A DNA stretch of 64,000 bases from Acetilactobacillus jinshanensis (GTDB taxonomy: Bacteria > Bacillota > Bacilli > Lactobacillales > Lactobacillaceae), in NCBI RefSeq assembly GCF_004359375.1, contig NZ_CP034726.1, positions 1 to 64,000 of the forward strand. The letters are read 5' to 3'. Every line of letters starts with the position of its first letter. Within the stretch, counting starts at the first letter, position 1. The notes below the pieces were generated by a model. The model made no database searches. It was given only the letters and a program-made list of their open reading frames with translations, and had not been told where the DNA came from. This document shows positions 35,295 through 44,375 of this stretch, in pieces. Both the position numbers and the translations under genes were made by a program.

Positions 35295-35465
35295 GTCGAA
35301 TTTTTAGCCTTCCCAATCGTCTTTTACCATTATTATATATGATTTTGTTATCTTTAACAGTCGAATCGAGATGTGAACGGGCTTATTAAAAGTAAGCCTT
35401 TTTGGTTGCGTAAAAATCATGGTCTCCTGTAGAATGAAAGTAGACATTATTAAGGAGTGATTGAT

Positions 35466-35978
35466 ATGAGTAAAGTTGCTGCACTCGTAACTAATCAGTT
35501 TGAAGATTCAGAATTAACGTCACCACGCAAGGCATTGGAAGATGCCGGTAACAGTGTTGACGTTATCGAAAAGAAAGCTGGTGCCACCATCGTTGGTGAA
35601 CACGGTACTAAAGCCAAGGTCGATAAGTCCATCGATGATGTTAAACCAAGCGATTATGATGCCTTACTCTTACCAGGTGGCTTTTCACCTGATCAATTAA
35701 GGGTCGACGATCGTTTCGTTAACTTCGTTAAGGCATTCTTAATGTCTAACAAACCAGTCTTTGCTATCTGCCATGGTCCACAGTTCTTTATGCAGACAGG
35801 TTTAGCTAATCAGTTAACTCTGACTGCTTATACCACGATTCGAACTGACTTATTCTATGCTGGTGCTCGTGTTAAGGATCAGGCATTAGTGGTTGATAAG
35901 AAGCATAATTTATACACTAGCCGAACACCTGCTGACTTAGATAAGTTTAATCCAGCCATCGTTAACGCATTAAAATAA
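35466..35978 (+). CDS. DJ-1/PfpI-family protein (glyoxalase III / deglycase-like)
   Basis: PfpI/YajL/DJ-1 family members act on reactive aldehydes or as stress proteins. It is 170 aa, a single domain. Seen: MSKVAALVTNQFEDSELTSP with the conserved Glu, YDALLLPGGFSPDQLR, and the nucleophile Cys in FAICHGPQFF near residue 100. The ATG at 35466 follows TAAGGAG by 9 nt; a GTG at 35457 sits in that site and is rejected. Confidence 0.88.
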   Translation: MSKVAALVTNQFEDSELTSPRKALEDAGNSVDVIEKKAGATIVGEHGTKAKVDKSIDDVKPSDYDALLLPGGFSPDQLRVDDRFVNFVKAFLMSNKPVFAICHGPQFFMQTGLANQLTLTAYTTIRTDLFYAGARVKDQALVVDKKHNLYTSRTPADLDKFNPAIVNALK

Positions 35979-36018
35979 ATTCGCGTTTGGTGCTGAAAAT
36001 AAAAATAAGTTAGAATTA

Positions 36019-36047
36019 AAAGCGTTGAAGTTATTTCAGCGCTTTTA
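36019..36047 (+). terminator. Terminator after the PfpI-family gene
   Basis: AAAGCGTTGAA / TTTCAGCGCTTT imperfect stem followed by TATTTTAT. Confidence 0.7.
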
Positions 36048-36074
36048 TTTTATATAATTTGAGAGGGTCTATAC

Positions 36075-36776
36075 ATGAAGCACGTATCAACCAATGTTTT
36101 AGAGTGGATTCATAATTACGTACCTAAAATTATCGTTTTACTACTACTATATCTAATGGTCGGTTTTGTCCAGTTACCGATTCGTTTTATAAATGATAAC
36201 GCCAGCGTTTTACACAACACCGTCTACGTCATCATTTACTTTGTCTCATTCATCGTTGCCATCTTAATTGCTCGGAAAGTCTATTTAGATCACACCCATC
36301 ACCCGATCCGTAAAGTCACTAAGCAGGATTTGTGGCTAATCATTAAAGTCTATGCTTTAGCCCTAGTAGTTGAATTTATTTTAAATTACCTTAATTACAA
36401 GTTGAACGGTCAACTTTCAAGTAAAAATAACGATGTGATTATGCAGTTATTGGAACGTAATCGAACCGTTCTGATTATTATGACCATCAGTATGGTCTGC
36501 CTGTCACCAATCCTAGAGGAATTCGTTTTCCGTGGTTACATCATGGATGCGTTCTTCGGTCCAAAACGATTGTGGTGGCCGATGATCGTTAGTGGGTTGG
36601 TCTTTGCCAGTGGTCATTTGACGTCGACCTGGATTAGCTTTGCCGTGTACGTTTCGTTAGGGATGTTCCTAGGATATGTTTATAAACGTAGTAACAATAT
36701 CCGAGCATCGATGCTGATGCACGCCTTGAATAACTTTTTGTCGGTGATTCCGTTGCTGATTATGATTCTGCGATAA
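36075..36776 (+). CDS. CPBP-family intramembrane metalloprotease
   Basis: This CAAX/bacteriocin-immunity-type protease is membrane-embedded. It is 233 aa with about six to seven TM helices. The diagnostic motifs are present: EEFVFRGYIM (EExxxR) near residue 150, FASGHL and HALNNFLSVIP. In lactic bacteria such proteins often protect against bacteriocins or process small peptides, but no bacteriocin precursor is visible here. A GAGAGGGT site precedes the ATG. Confidence 0.9.
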   Translation: MKHVSTNVLEWIHNYVPKIIVLLLLYLMVGFVQLPIRFINDNASVLHNTVYVIIYFVSFIVAILIARKVYLDHTHHPIRKVTKQDLWLIIKVYALALVVEFILNYLNYKLNGQLSSKNNDVIMQLLERNRTVLIIMTISMVCLSPILEEFVFRGYIMDAFFGPKRLWWPMIVSGLVFASGHLTSTWISFAVYVSLGMFLGYVYKRSNNIRASMLMHALNNFLSVIPLLIMILR

Positions 36777-36893
36777 CAATAATCCTTGAAATGCTTTCAA
36801 GTGTGATAAACTACTAATATTGAGAGGAAATTTATTTATATTTAAACTAACTATCGAGATTAAAAATAAGATATTTAAGGAGAAATCAGCACT

Positions 36894-37868
36894 ATGTCAA
36901 AGCATCGTAATTCTCAACACGTTATGGGAATTCATAAGAAAAGGATTCGTCATCGTCGACACCGCCATATATTTACTAAATTGATCTTTAGCGTGATTGG
37001 TTTAGTGATTCTTTTTTATGTTGCGATTGCTTTAATTAACGGTTATTCCTTTCAACATAATAGCTATTCCAGTCAGGGAGTAACCAGAAATACGGCAACC
37101 CGGCTTCGTTTTTCACAACCTGTTAATATTCTCATTATGGGAACTGATACTGGAGCAATTCATCGAACCGAACGGTATGGTCGGACGGATGAAATTATGA
37201 TGAATACCTTGAGTCCTGAAAGACGAACGATGCGAGTAACTAGCGTACCTCGTGATTCATTAGTTTGGCTCGATGGCCATGATGCTAAGATTAATTCGGC
37301 ATATGAATTTAAGGGCGCACCGTTTACCCAGAATTACATTCATTTATGGTTGAATGTGCCGATAAATGGTTACATGTTGATTAATCTAGGTGGCCTTGAA
37401 CATCTAACGACCGATGTCGGTGGGGTTCGTGTGAATCCTCCGCTATCATTTAAGTATGGATCACTTCACGTGAAAAAGAATCACCCAGTTCGAATAAAAG
37501 GTAGTAAAGTCAGGGAATACTGCCAGATGCGTTATGATGATCCAAAAGGCGATTATGGTCGTCAATTACGTCAACGCCAAGTCTTATTTCAGTTAATCCA
37601 TCAGGTTACTACCGTTCACAATTTAATTTTTCACCCAACGTTAGCTAAAAAACTTACTAAGTATGTAAAGACGAATTTATCTTTACAAGATTTAGCCAAT
37701 TTAGCTCTGCGTTATCGTGGGACTCGTGATCATGAAATCTCGACGCATTATCAAGGTTACAGTAAACAGATTAGTGGTCAGGATTACCAAGTCTTATCTA
37801 ATCATGAAATTGATCAACAAGCGAAGCAGATTAATCAATTGCTACAAGTAATTAGTAAATCATCCTAA
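36894..37868 (+). CDS. LytR-CpsA-Psr (LCP) family glycopolymer transferase
   Basis: LCP enzymes attach teichoic acid or capsular polymers from lipid carriers to peptidoglycan. It is 324 aa. A very basic cytoplasmic N-terminus (KKRIRHRRHRHIF) precedes one TM helix (about 29-49) and the LCP domain with ILIMGTDTG, RTDEIMMNTL, TSVPRDSLVWLDG and YGRQLRQRQVL motifs carrying the conserved Asp and Arg residues. It is the first of a set with galE, cpsC and cpsD, which points to exopolysaccharide attachment. Confidence 0.92.
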   Translation: MSKHRNSQHVMGIHKKRIRHRRHRHIFTKLIFSVIGLVILFYVAIALINGYSFQHNSYSSQGVTRNTATRLRFSQPVNILIMGTDTGAIHRTERYGRTDEIMMNTLSPERRTMRVTSVPRDSLVWLDGHDAKINSAYEFKGAPFTQNYIHLWLNVPINGYMLINLGGLEHLTTDVGGVRVNPPLSFKYGSLHVKKNHPVRIKGSKVREYCQMRYDDPKGDYGRQLRQRQVLFQLIHQVTTVHNLIFHPTLAKKLTKYVKTNLSLQDLANLALRYRGTRDHEISTHYQGYSKQISGQDYQVLSNHEIDQQAKQINQLLQVISKSS

Positions 37869-37880
37869 ATTATGATTATT

Positions 37881-37915
37881 AAGGTCGCTTTTATATGTAA
37901 AGTGGCCTTTTTTGT
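37881..37915 (+). terminator. Terminator after the LCP gene
   Basis: AAGGTCGCTTT / AAAGTGGCCTT stem followed by TTTTTTG. Confidence 0.82.
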
Positions 37916-38039
37916 TTCTTTTGAATACTAAGTATTACTAATAGTTATAAGCTGGACGGTAAACATTTTTAGTAAAATATATTACAATTATTATTAAGGA
38001 TTTAAGTCAATAATTAAAACGGATTTAGGAGAAATGTTG

Positions 38040-39032
38040 ATGACAACTATTTTAGTTACCGGAGGAGCCGGGTACATTGGTTCCCATACTGTTGATCGTT
38101 TAATTCATCATGGCTTTGACGTCGTCGTGGTGGATAATTTAATGACGGGGCATCGTCAAGCTATTAATTCAAAAGCCCGTTTTTATCAGGGTGATATCCG
38201 TGATCAGGATTTCTTAAATCAAGTCTTTGATAGGGAATCAATTGCCGGTGTAATTCATTTTGCTTCCGTGTCGATCGTTCCTGAATCAATGAAAAATCCC
38301 TTGAAGTATTTTGATGATAATGTCAAAGGTACCATTACTTTATTGGAAGTAATGCATAAGCATCATGTTAAACGGATTGTCTTCTCATCATCAGCTGCGA
38401 CTTATGGTGAACCGAAACGAATTCCGATTAAAGAAACGGATCCGCAAATTCCTACTAATCCGTATGGTGAAACCAAGTTAATGATGGAAAAGATTATGCA
38501 GTGGTCCGATCAGGCTTACGGGATTCATTTCATCGCGCTCCGTTACTTTAACGTGGGTGGTGCCAAGCTCGATGGTAGTATTGGTGAAGACCATAGCCCA
38601 GAGACCCATTTGATTCCAATTATCTTGCAAGTTGCTTTGGGTAAACGATCGAAGCTCCAGATCTTTGGAGATGATTACCCAACGAAAGACGGAACTAACG
38701 TTCGAGATTACGTTCACGTTCTCGATTTAGCGGATGCCCATATCTTGGCTATGAAGCGATTACTAAACGGTGGTCATTCAGATTTCTTTAATTTAGGTTC
38801 ATCAACCGGCTTTTCAAATCTCCAGATGTTAAAAGCTGCCCGTGACGTGACTGGTAAACCGATTCCAGCAGAAATGGCACCCCGTCGTCCTGGTGATCCA
38901 AGTACATTGATTGCCGACTCAACTAAGGCTCGAAAGGTCTTAGGATGGTCACCGAAATATGATGACGTTCATAAAATTATCGGTAGTGCCTGGCGTTGGG
39001 CTCGAAAGCACCCGAATGGTTACGATAAGTAG
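38040..39032 (+). CDS. galE: UDP-glucose 4-epimerase
   Basis: GalE interconverts UDP-glucose and UDP-galactose, supplying galactose for polysaccharide or the Leloir pathway. It is 330 aa from ATG 38040 (AGGAG 8 nt upstream; ATG 38034 is too close). Seen: NAD motif [14 protein letters not shown], catalytic Ser in [15 protein letters not shown] near residue 147 and RYFNVGGA. No other Leloir genes are adjacent; the neighbours (LCP, cpsC, cpsD) point to exopolysaccharide precursor supply. Confidence 0.94.
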   Translation: MTTILVTGGAGYIGSHTVDRLIHHGFDVVVVDNLMTGHRQAINSKARFYQGDIRDQDFLNQVFDRESIAGVIHFASVSIVPESMKNPLKYFDDNVKGTITLLEVMHKHHVKRIVFSSSAATYGEPKRIPIKETDPQIPTNPYGETKLMMEKIMQWSDQAYGIHFIALRYFNVGGAKLDGSIGEDHSPETHLIPIILQVALGKRSKLQIFGDDYPTKDGTNVRDYVHVLDLADAHILAMKRLLNGGHSDFFNLGSSTGFSNLQMLKAARDVTGKPIPAEMAPRRPGDPSTLIADSTKARKVLGWSPKYDDVHKIIGSAWRWARKHPNGYDK

Positions 39033-39104
39033 AGTGTGATTTCGCATAATTCACGGTAAATTAACAATAATGATAATTTAATTTTGAATCGATGGTGAAC
39101 CTAT

Positions 39105-39881
39105 TTGAATAATAATTTTGACTTAAGTGATGTATTCCAGGAAGTCCGTAAATTTCTTGGAATCCTTAAAAATCATATCAAAACGATTATTCTCACGACA
39201 ATCTTAACGGTGGCTGTATTTTCAATTGCACTCTTTTTTGTGATCAAACCTCAATACCAAGCATCTACTCAAATGATTGTTGATCAGAAAGTAAGCAAAA
39301 GTATTCGAGAAAATCAGATTCAGGCCTTGCAACAGGCAGATTCTCAGTTAGTCAATACTTATAAAAGTATTATTACGAGTCCAACCGTTAGTTCTCGGGT
39401 TCAAAAACGTTTGGGAAATGGTAAATTAGTAAAGAGTGCTCAAGTTAGTGTAGATACCCAACCCAATTCACAGGTATTTAACATTAGCGTTAAATCGTCT
39501 AACCCGTTTGTAGCAGCCCAAGTTAGTAACGAAACGGCAAAAGTTTTTAAAAGCCGTTTAAAGCATTTTATGGGAGCTAATACCGCTAGCGTAATCGCAA
39601 AAGCTGCTCCCAATCCAGCACCAGTCTTTCCAAAACGATCGATTGGATTATTGTTAGGACTTGTCGTTGGAGTAATGTTAGGAATTGCCCTAGCACTATT
39701 TGAAGAATTCGGTGCTAAATATATCACCAGTATGGATTACGTAACCAATAATTTAGAATTAACCAATTTAGGTGAAGTGAACGACATTAACTTAAAAAAG
39801 ATCCGGAGAAATGCTCAAATCATTAAGAAGCATTCAAGACACGTAGATAACGGCAATCAGAGAGAGGATGAACAAAAATGA
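39105..39881 (+). CDS. cpsC: Polysaccharide chain-length modulator CpsC/YveK (Wzz family)
   Basis: This membrane adaptor activates the cognate tyrosine kinase and controls polymer length. It is 258 aa starting at TTG 39105 (GGTGA 6 nt upstream). The Wzz domain has TM helices at about 25-47 (IILTTILTVAVFSIALFFV) and about 178-200 (SIGLLLGLVVGVMLGIALAL), preceded by the Pro-rich PNPAPVFPKRS motif. The cytoplasmic tail follows. It overlaps cpsD by 4 nt (ATGA). Confidence 0.9.
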   Translation: MNNNFDLSDVFQEVRKFLGILKNHIKTIILTTILTVAVFSIALFFVIKPQYQASTQMIVDQKVSKSIRENQIQALQQADSQLVNTYKSIITSPTVSSRVQKRLGNGKLVKSAQVSVDTQPNSQVFNISVKSSNPFVAAQVSNETAKVFKSRLKHFMGANTASVIAKAAPNPAPVFPKRSIGLLLGLVVGVMLGIALALFEEFGAKYITSMDYVTNNLELTNLGEVNDINLKKIRRNAQIIKKHSRHVDNGNQREDEQK

Positions 39882-40588
39882 GTTGGAATCGATTCCATAT
39901 TTTTGGACATCATCAACGTCAATTGAATGATCGTACTAATCGATATGGTACATATTTGGTGACTCATGATTATCCTAATTCAACTGTTGCTGAACAGTTC
40001 CGCACGGTTCGAATTAATCTGGCCTTTTCTTCGGCACATACGATCTTGATTACGTCTGATTCACAGAATGAGGGAAAATCAACCGTTAGTTCTAATTTAG
40101 CAATCGTTTGTGCCCAAGAGGGGAAACACGTTTGTTTAGTTGATTGTGATATGCGGCAACCATCCGTTGCTAAAATTTTTAGTCTTGATAATCAATACGG
40201 TTTATCAACATTCTTATCAAAGCAAAACCAATCGTTAATTCAGAAGACCCACATCAAAAATTTAGATGTTGTCACTAGTGGGCCGATTCCACCAGATCCA
40301 TCTGAATTGTTAGCTAGTAATCAAATGAATAAGTTAATTCAGATGTTAAAGAAGAAGTATGATATCGTAATCTTTGATACTCCACCGGTAAATTCAGTTT
40401 CTGACACATCAATTCTAGCTTCGAAAGTTGATGGCGTCGTGATCGTAATTCCGCAAAACGTTGCTGTTAAATTTCATGTTCAGTCAGAGATTAAGCAATT
40501 AAAGAAGGTCCATGCCCATATTTTAGGTGCCATCATGAATCATGTAACAAATCATACATTTAATGGTTATTATTACTACTATTATTAA
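39878..40588 (+). CDS. cpsD: Bacterial tyrosine kinase CpsD/YwqD
   Basis: This is a P-loop tyrosine autokinase that regulates polysaccharide export with CpsC. It is 236 aa. Seen: Walker A SDSQNEGKSTVSSNLAIV near residue 57, Walker A' CLVDCDMRQPS, Walker B IVIFDTPPVNSVSD, and a C-terminal tyrosine cluster ending NGYYYYYY, the autophosphorylation site. The start overlaps cpsC. No glycosyltransferase or polymerase genes follow; the locus runs into a disrupted ORF and an IS. Confidence 0.93.
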   Translation: MSWNRFHIFGHHQRQLNDRTNRYGTYLVTHDYPNSTVAEQFRTVRINLAFSSAHTILITSDSQNEGKSTVSSNLAIVCAQEGKHVCLVDCDMRQPSVAKIFSLDNQYGLSTFLSKQNQSLIQKTHIKNLDVVTSGPIPPDPSELLASNQMNKLIQMLKKKYDIVIFDTPPVNSVSDTSILASKVDGVVIVIPQNVAVKFHVQSEIKQLKKVHAHILGAIMNHVTNHTFNGYYYYYY

Positions 40589-40690
40589 TAGAAGAATAAG
40601 TTTTTTAATTTGAGTAATTAACGCAAGATAAAATTTAAGTAAATGGGTTGAATCCCAAGTGCTAGATAAAAGAGTGAGTAATAAATGGTA

Positions 40691-40730
40691 ATGAAAAAAT
40701 ATGATTTTTTAGACCATATTGGAAATGTAG
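40691..40730 (+). pseudogene. 5' fragment of small winged-helix ORF interrupted by IS
   Basis: ATG 40691 opens MKKYDFLDHIGNV and the frame is cut at 40730 by the IS left end. Joining 40730 to 42171 restores one continuous 69-codon frame without any frameshift. GAGTGAG lies upstream. It is read as the N-terminal piece of the fragment at 42171-42340. Confidence 0.5.
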
Positions 40731-42170
40731 TGACCCCATTTTATTGGACAATTAAATTTGTTCAATAAAGTGAGGTCATTTTTTATGTATAGTTTTGACT
40801 TTGACACTAAAGCAAATGCAGTTAAAGCCTATTTGTCGGGAATAGGTTCAACTACGTTGAACCATACCTATGGGATTAAAAGTAGTGCAACGATATTGGG
40901 TTGGGTCGCCAAATATAAGAAATATGGTTCTAAGGGCCTAGTTGTAAGCCATACCAAGAGCGTGTATCCTTTTAAATATAAATTAAAAGTGCTGAACTGG
41001 ATGGTACTTCACCACAAGTCTTATCCAGAGACAGCACTTCACTTTAATATTGCGTTCCCAGCAACAATCTTTTATTGGGAACGTAAATTAGAAAATGGAG
41101 ATCTACGCCCAATGAAATCTAAGTATAAATCCCATAAGATGAATGATGACATAGACTCGTTAATAAATCAATTAAAATCTTGTCGAAAACAAAATTTGGA
41201 ACTTAGAATCCAATGTCGGTACAGTAATTTGACTAAAGACTATGACCAAATAGACAGTATTCATAGGATAATTAAGGAATATTCTCAAGTCCCGATAAGT
41301 CGTATCTTAAAGATACTTGATATTCCCCGAAGTAGCTATTATTACAAGAAGAAAGCGTCGCTTTCTCATCGTGACGCATATAATTTAAAATTAGCTCATA
41401 CAATTTACAAAATAAGAGAAATATCTAACTATAAATTTGGGTACCGTACAATTACAGGCATTTTAAGAAACACTGTCCATATAAATCATAAGCGGGTCCA
41501 AAGAATTATTCAGATGTATGGCTGGCAATGTACGGCTTTCAGCAAGAAAAAGCGTAAATATAATTCATATCATGGTCAGGTTGGCAAGATAGCTCCTAAC
41601 GTACTTGGTGGGAACTTTAAAACTAAATTATTTGGACGCAAGACAACGACTGATGTAAGCGAGTGTAGATACGGGAATCAAGATATTCATCATCGCATCT
41701 ATATATCGCCATATATGGATTTAGCGACCGATGAAATTATCGCATTCAATATCAGTAATCATCCAACCGTAGGTTTCACCTTAAAGCCATTAATTAGGGG
41801 CCTGAATACATTAAAGAAACTTCATTTACCATATAAAACGATTGTCCATAGCGATCAGGGAATTCAATACCAAAGCCACGTTTGGCAAGACACTCTAAAG
41901 AATTATGGTGCAATTCAATCGATGTCTCGTAAAGGTCGCTGTCATGACAACGCCCAAATGGAGTCATTCTTTCATCTGATGAAGGTTGGAGTAATGGATA
42001 AACATTATCAGACCGAAGGTCAGTTAATTAAGGCACTTAAGTATTGGATATGGTACTATAACAATATTCGCCCAAAGAAAAAACTAGGTTATAAATCTCC
42101 GGTTGAGTACCGAAAATTTCTTATAGCCTAGTTAAATAACATTAATAAATTGTCCAATTTTATGGGTGCA
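40731..42170 (+). mobile_element. IS3-family insertion sequence (complete, 1440 bp)
   Basis: Terminal inverted repeats of 23 bp (40731-40753 and 42148-42170) match at 18 of 23 positions, begin TG and end CA, and share the inner block ATTGGACAATT. Between them is one transposase gene. I see no target duplication (left flank ...GTAG, right flank GATC...). The codon use and AT-richness differ from the core genes. It ends the cps gene group. Confidence 0.9.
40785..42131 (+). CDS. IS3-family transposase (single ORF carrying OrfA- and OrfB-like parts)
   Basis: This is a DDE transposase. It is 448 aa from ATG 40785 (GTGAGG 9 nt upstream; an earlier in-frame TTG has no site). The N-terminal half has two helix-turn-helix-like segments and a short coiled coil (DDIDSLINQLKSCRKQNLEL). 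The C-terminal half is the OrfB-type rve domain with Asp in TDVSECRYG near 289, Asp in HSDQGIQYQ near 356 and Glu in MESFFHLMK near 392 (D-35-E). In most IS3 elements the two parts need a frameshift; here they are one frame. It appears intact. Confidence 0.92.
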   Translation: MYSFDFDTKANAVKAYLSGIGSTTLNHTYGIKSSATILGWVAKYKKYGSKGLVVSHTKSVYPFKYKLKVLNWMVLHHKSYPETALHFNIAFPATIFYWERKLENGDLRPMKSKYKSHKMNDDIDSLINQLKSCRKQNLELRIQCRYSNLTKDYDQIDSIHRIIKEYSQVPISRILKILDIPRSSYYYKKKASLSHRDAYNLKLAHTIYKIREISNYKFGYRTITGILRNTVHINHKRVQRIIQMYGWQCTAFSKKKRKYNSYHGQVGKIAPNVLGGNFKTKLFGRKTTTDVSECRYGNQDIHHRIYISPYMDLATDEIIAFNISNHPTVGFTLKPLIRGLNTLKKLHLPYKTIVHSDQGIQYQSHVWQDTLKNYGAIQSMSRKGRCHDNAQMESFFHLMKVGVMDKHYQTEGQLIKALKYWIWYYNNIRPKKKLGYKSPVEYRKFLIA

Positions 42171-42340
42171 GATCAATTGCTTATTTAAAGCAATATCATC
42201 GCATAAGTCATGCTACTGTTCAACGAATCTGCGGCGTAAAGAGTAGTCAAGCTACAAATATTACTAGAGAATTACGAAAACACCACGTGATAGAATTACA
42301 TGGCCATTATAAAAATTCTTATTATACGTTAGTCAAGTAA
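42171..42340 (+). pseudogene. 3' fragment of small winged-helix ORF interrupted by IS
   Basis: The frame encodes SIAYLKQYHRISHATVQRIC, then GVKSSQATNITRELRKHHVI and ELHGHYKNSYYTLVK before a TAA. The pattern resembles a winged-helix DNA-binding domain with a beta-wing, as at the C-terminus of some AlbA-type regulators, but the family is uncertain. It joins in frame with 40691-40730 across the IS. Confidence 0.5.
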
Positions 42341-42342
42341 AT

Positions 42343-42386
42343 TTTATTGCCACTTTATTGCCACTTTATTGCCACTTTATTGCCAC
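42343..42386. repeat. Four perfect 11-bp direct repeats
   Basis: TTTATTGCCAC is repeated four times without spacers, starting 3 nt after the stop of the winged-helix fragment. The 11-bp period puts each copy on the same face of the helix, as in iterons or tandem operators. Confidence 0.75.
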
Positions 42387-42464
42387 TGTTTATAAATTAA
42401 TAGCTTTATATGTATTTTTATAAAACAATAGTAAATATTTATTGAAAACACATGTATAAGTATT

Positions 42465-42505
42465 AAATCTGATTCCATATAATCGTTGTATGAAATCAGA
42501 TTTTT
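42465..42505 (+). terminator. Terminator-like hairpin downstream of the repeats
   Basis: AAATCTGATT / AATCAGATTT with an inner CATA pairing, followed by TTTCTTTT. The rest of 42387-42670 is AT-rich with no gene seen. Confidence 0.7.
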
Positions 42506-42672
42506 CTTTTACCATTTTTGAATATTGAAATTAAATATTTTAGTATAAGTTTTATCTATAAAATTTGAAAGTATTATTGATATATTAAAATCTTTTTCTT
42601 TAAAAACTAATGTAAGCACTTACCCCACCATTACAGCGACCACTACAAATGTTAGTTCCACCTAAAACCAAT

Positions 42673-42700
42673 TTCACAAACCATAAAATTAGTGTATAAT
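42673..42700 (+). promoter_or_regulatory. Promoter of mntH-usp
   Basis: -35 TTCACA (42673-42678), 16-bp spacer, perfect -10 TATAAT (42695-42700). The leader (about 42707-42770) holds a hairpin CCTTACCT / AGGTAAGG (42724-42744) just upstream of the GAAAGGTGG site, without a T run. Confidence 0.65.
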
Positions 42701-42770
42701 CGAAACCGGATTGACAAAAGGAGCCTTACCTGCGATAGGTAAGGTGAATTAAGAAAGGTGGAAACTTGTT

Positions 42771-44351
42771 GTGAAAAAAGGACATAAGCCATTGATTCAG
42801 CTCCATTACGCCAATGGTCCTTCGTTAGAAGATATCAACAGTTCAATCGCTGTTCCTCATAATTGGGGCTTCTGGAAAACATTATTTGCATATTCTGGTC
42901 CAGGTGCTTTAGTTGCCGTTGGTTACATGGATCCAGGTAATTGGTCAACTTCAATTACCGGTGGTCAAGATTTCGGTTATCTATTAATGTCCGTCGTTTT
43001 GATTTCGAGTTTAATTGCAATGTTACTACAATACATGGCAGCTAAACTGGGAATCGTAAGCCAAATGGACTTAGCTCAAGCAATGCGTGCTCGTACCGGA
43101 GTTACGTTAGGAATTATCTTATGGTTACTTACTGAAGCAGCCATCATGGCTACTGATATCGCGGAAGTTATTGGTGGTGCCATTTCGTTAAACCTGCTGT
43201 TTAACATTCCGTTGGTAATTTCAGTATTTATCACCGTCCTAGATGTATTGGTACTGCTACTGCTTTGTTTGATTGGATTCCGAAAAGTCGAAGCATTAGT
43301 TGTTTGCTTAATCTTGGTTATCCTCTTGGTATTCTTATACCAGGTTATCTTATCCAAGCCTGACTGGGGCAGTGTTGTTGCCGGTTTAGTTCCTAAGCCA
43401 GCTGATGTATCTAACAGCCCTCACGTTGGTAACGATACGCCATTAACCGGTGCCTTAGGAATTGTTGGTGCGACTGTTATGCCACATAACTTATTCTTAC
43501 ATTCATCAATTTCTCAGACCCGTAAGACTAACCATAAAGATGTAAACGATGTTGCTCGTACCGTTCGTTTCACCACTTGGGACTCTAACATTCAGTTAAC
43601 CTTTGCATTCTTCGTTAATGCATTCTTACTGATCACTGGTGTTGCCGTATTTACTAAAGGTGGAGTTAAAGATCCATCATTCTTCGGTTTATACGATGCA
43701 TTACGTCAGTCCAACGTTATGACTAACCCTGCATTAGCCCACGTTGCCAAGTCTGGTTTACTATCAACATTATTCGCTGTTGCTTTACTTTGCTCTGGTC
43801 AAAATTCCACCATCACTGGTACTTTAACTGGACAGATCATCATGGAAGGTTTCATTCACATGAAGATGCCTCTATGGATGCGTCGTTTAGTAACCCGTGT
43901 AATTTCTGTCATCCCAGTACTAGTTTGTGTATCACTTACTAGTGGTGATAGTGCTATTCAAGAACATACCGCTTTAAATGATTTGATGAACAACTCACAA
44001 GTATTCTTAGCCTTTGACTTACCATTCTCCATGCTACCGTTACTAATCATGACCGATAGTCCTGTTGAAATGTCTAACCGCTTTAAGAATGCCTTATGGG
44101 TAAAGATCTGTGGTTGGGTTTCAGTAATCGCATTGATTTACTTAAACCTTAAGAGTCTACCTGATTCCTTAGCCGGCTTTATCGAAAAGCAAGCTAGTCA
44201 GACCACTTGGGCTTACCCAACTGCCTATGTAATCGATGTCGTCATCATCGCATTACTATTCTGGGTATTATATGACTTACACAGAGGTCATAAAGAATAC
44301 AAAGCTAAGCATCCTAACTACGCTACTTACAGTGATGCTAACCTTCGTTAA
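42771..44351 (+). CDS. mntH: Nramp-family divalent metal (Mn2+) transporter MntH
   Basis: This is a proton-coupled Mn2+ (and Fe2+) importer. It is 526 aa with 11-12 TM helices. The metal-site motifs are canonical: TM1 GYMDPGNWSTS near residue 54 and TM6 VMPHNLFLHS near 238. It starts at GTG 42771 after AAAGGTGG. Manganese import is central to oxidative-stress defence in lactobacilli that lack other protection. A universal stress gene follows by 24 nt in the same operon. Confidence 0.93.
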   Translation: MKKGHKPLIQLHYANGPSLEDINSSIAVPHNWGFWKTLFAYSGPGALVAVGYMDPGNWSTSITGGQDFGYLLMSVVLISSLIAMLLQYMAAKLGIVSQMDLAQAMRARTGVTLGIILWLLTEAAIMATDIAEVIGGAISLNLLFNIPLVISVFITVLDVLVLLLLCLIGFRKVEALVVCLILVILLVFLYQVILSKPDWGSVVAGLVPKPADVSNSPHVGNDTPLTGALGIVGATVMPHNLFLHSSISQTRKTNHKDVNDVARTVRFTTWDSNIQLTFAFFVNAFLLITGVAVFTKGGVKDPSFFGLYDALRQSNVMTNPALAHVAKSGLLSTLFAVALLCSGQNSTITGTLTGQIIMEGFIHMKMPLWMRRLVTRVISVIPVLVCVSLTSGDSAIQEHTALNDLMNNSQVFLAFDLPFSMLPLLIMTDSPVEMSNRFKNALWVKICGWVSVIALIYLNLKSLPDSLAGFIEKQASQTTWAYPTAYVIDVVIIALLFWVLYDLHRGHKEYKAKHPNYATYSDANLR

Positions 44352-44375
44352 TTAATCGATTAGGAAGTAGGTCTT

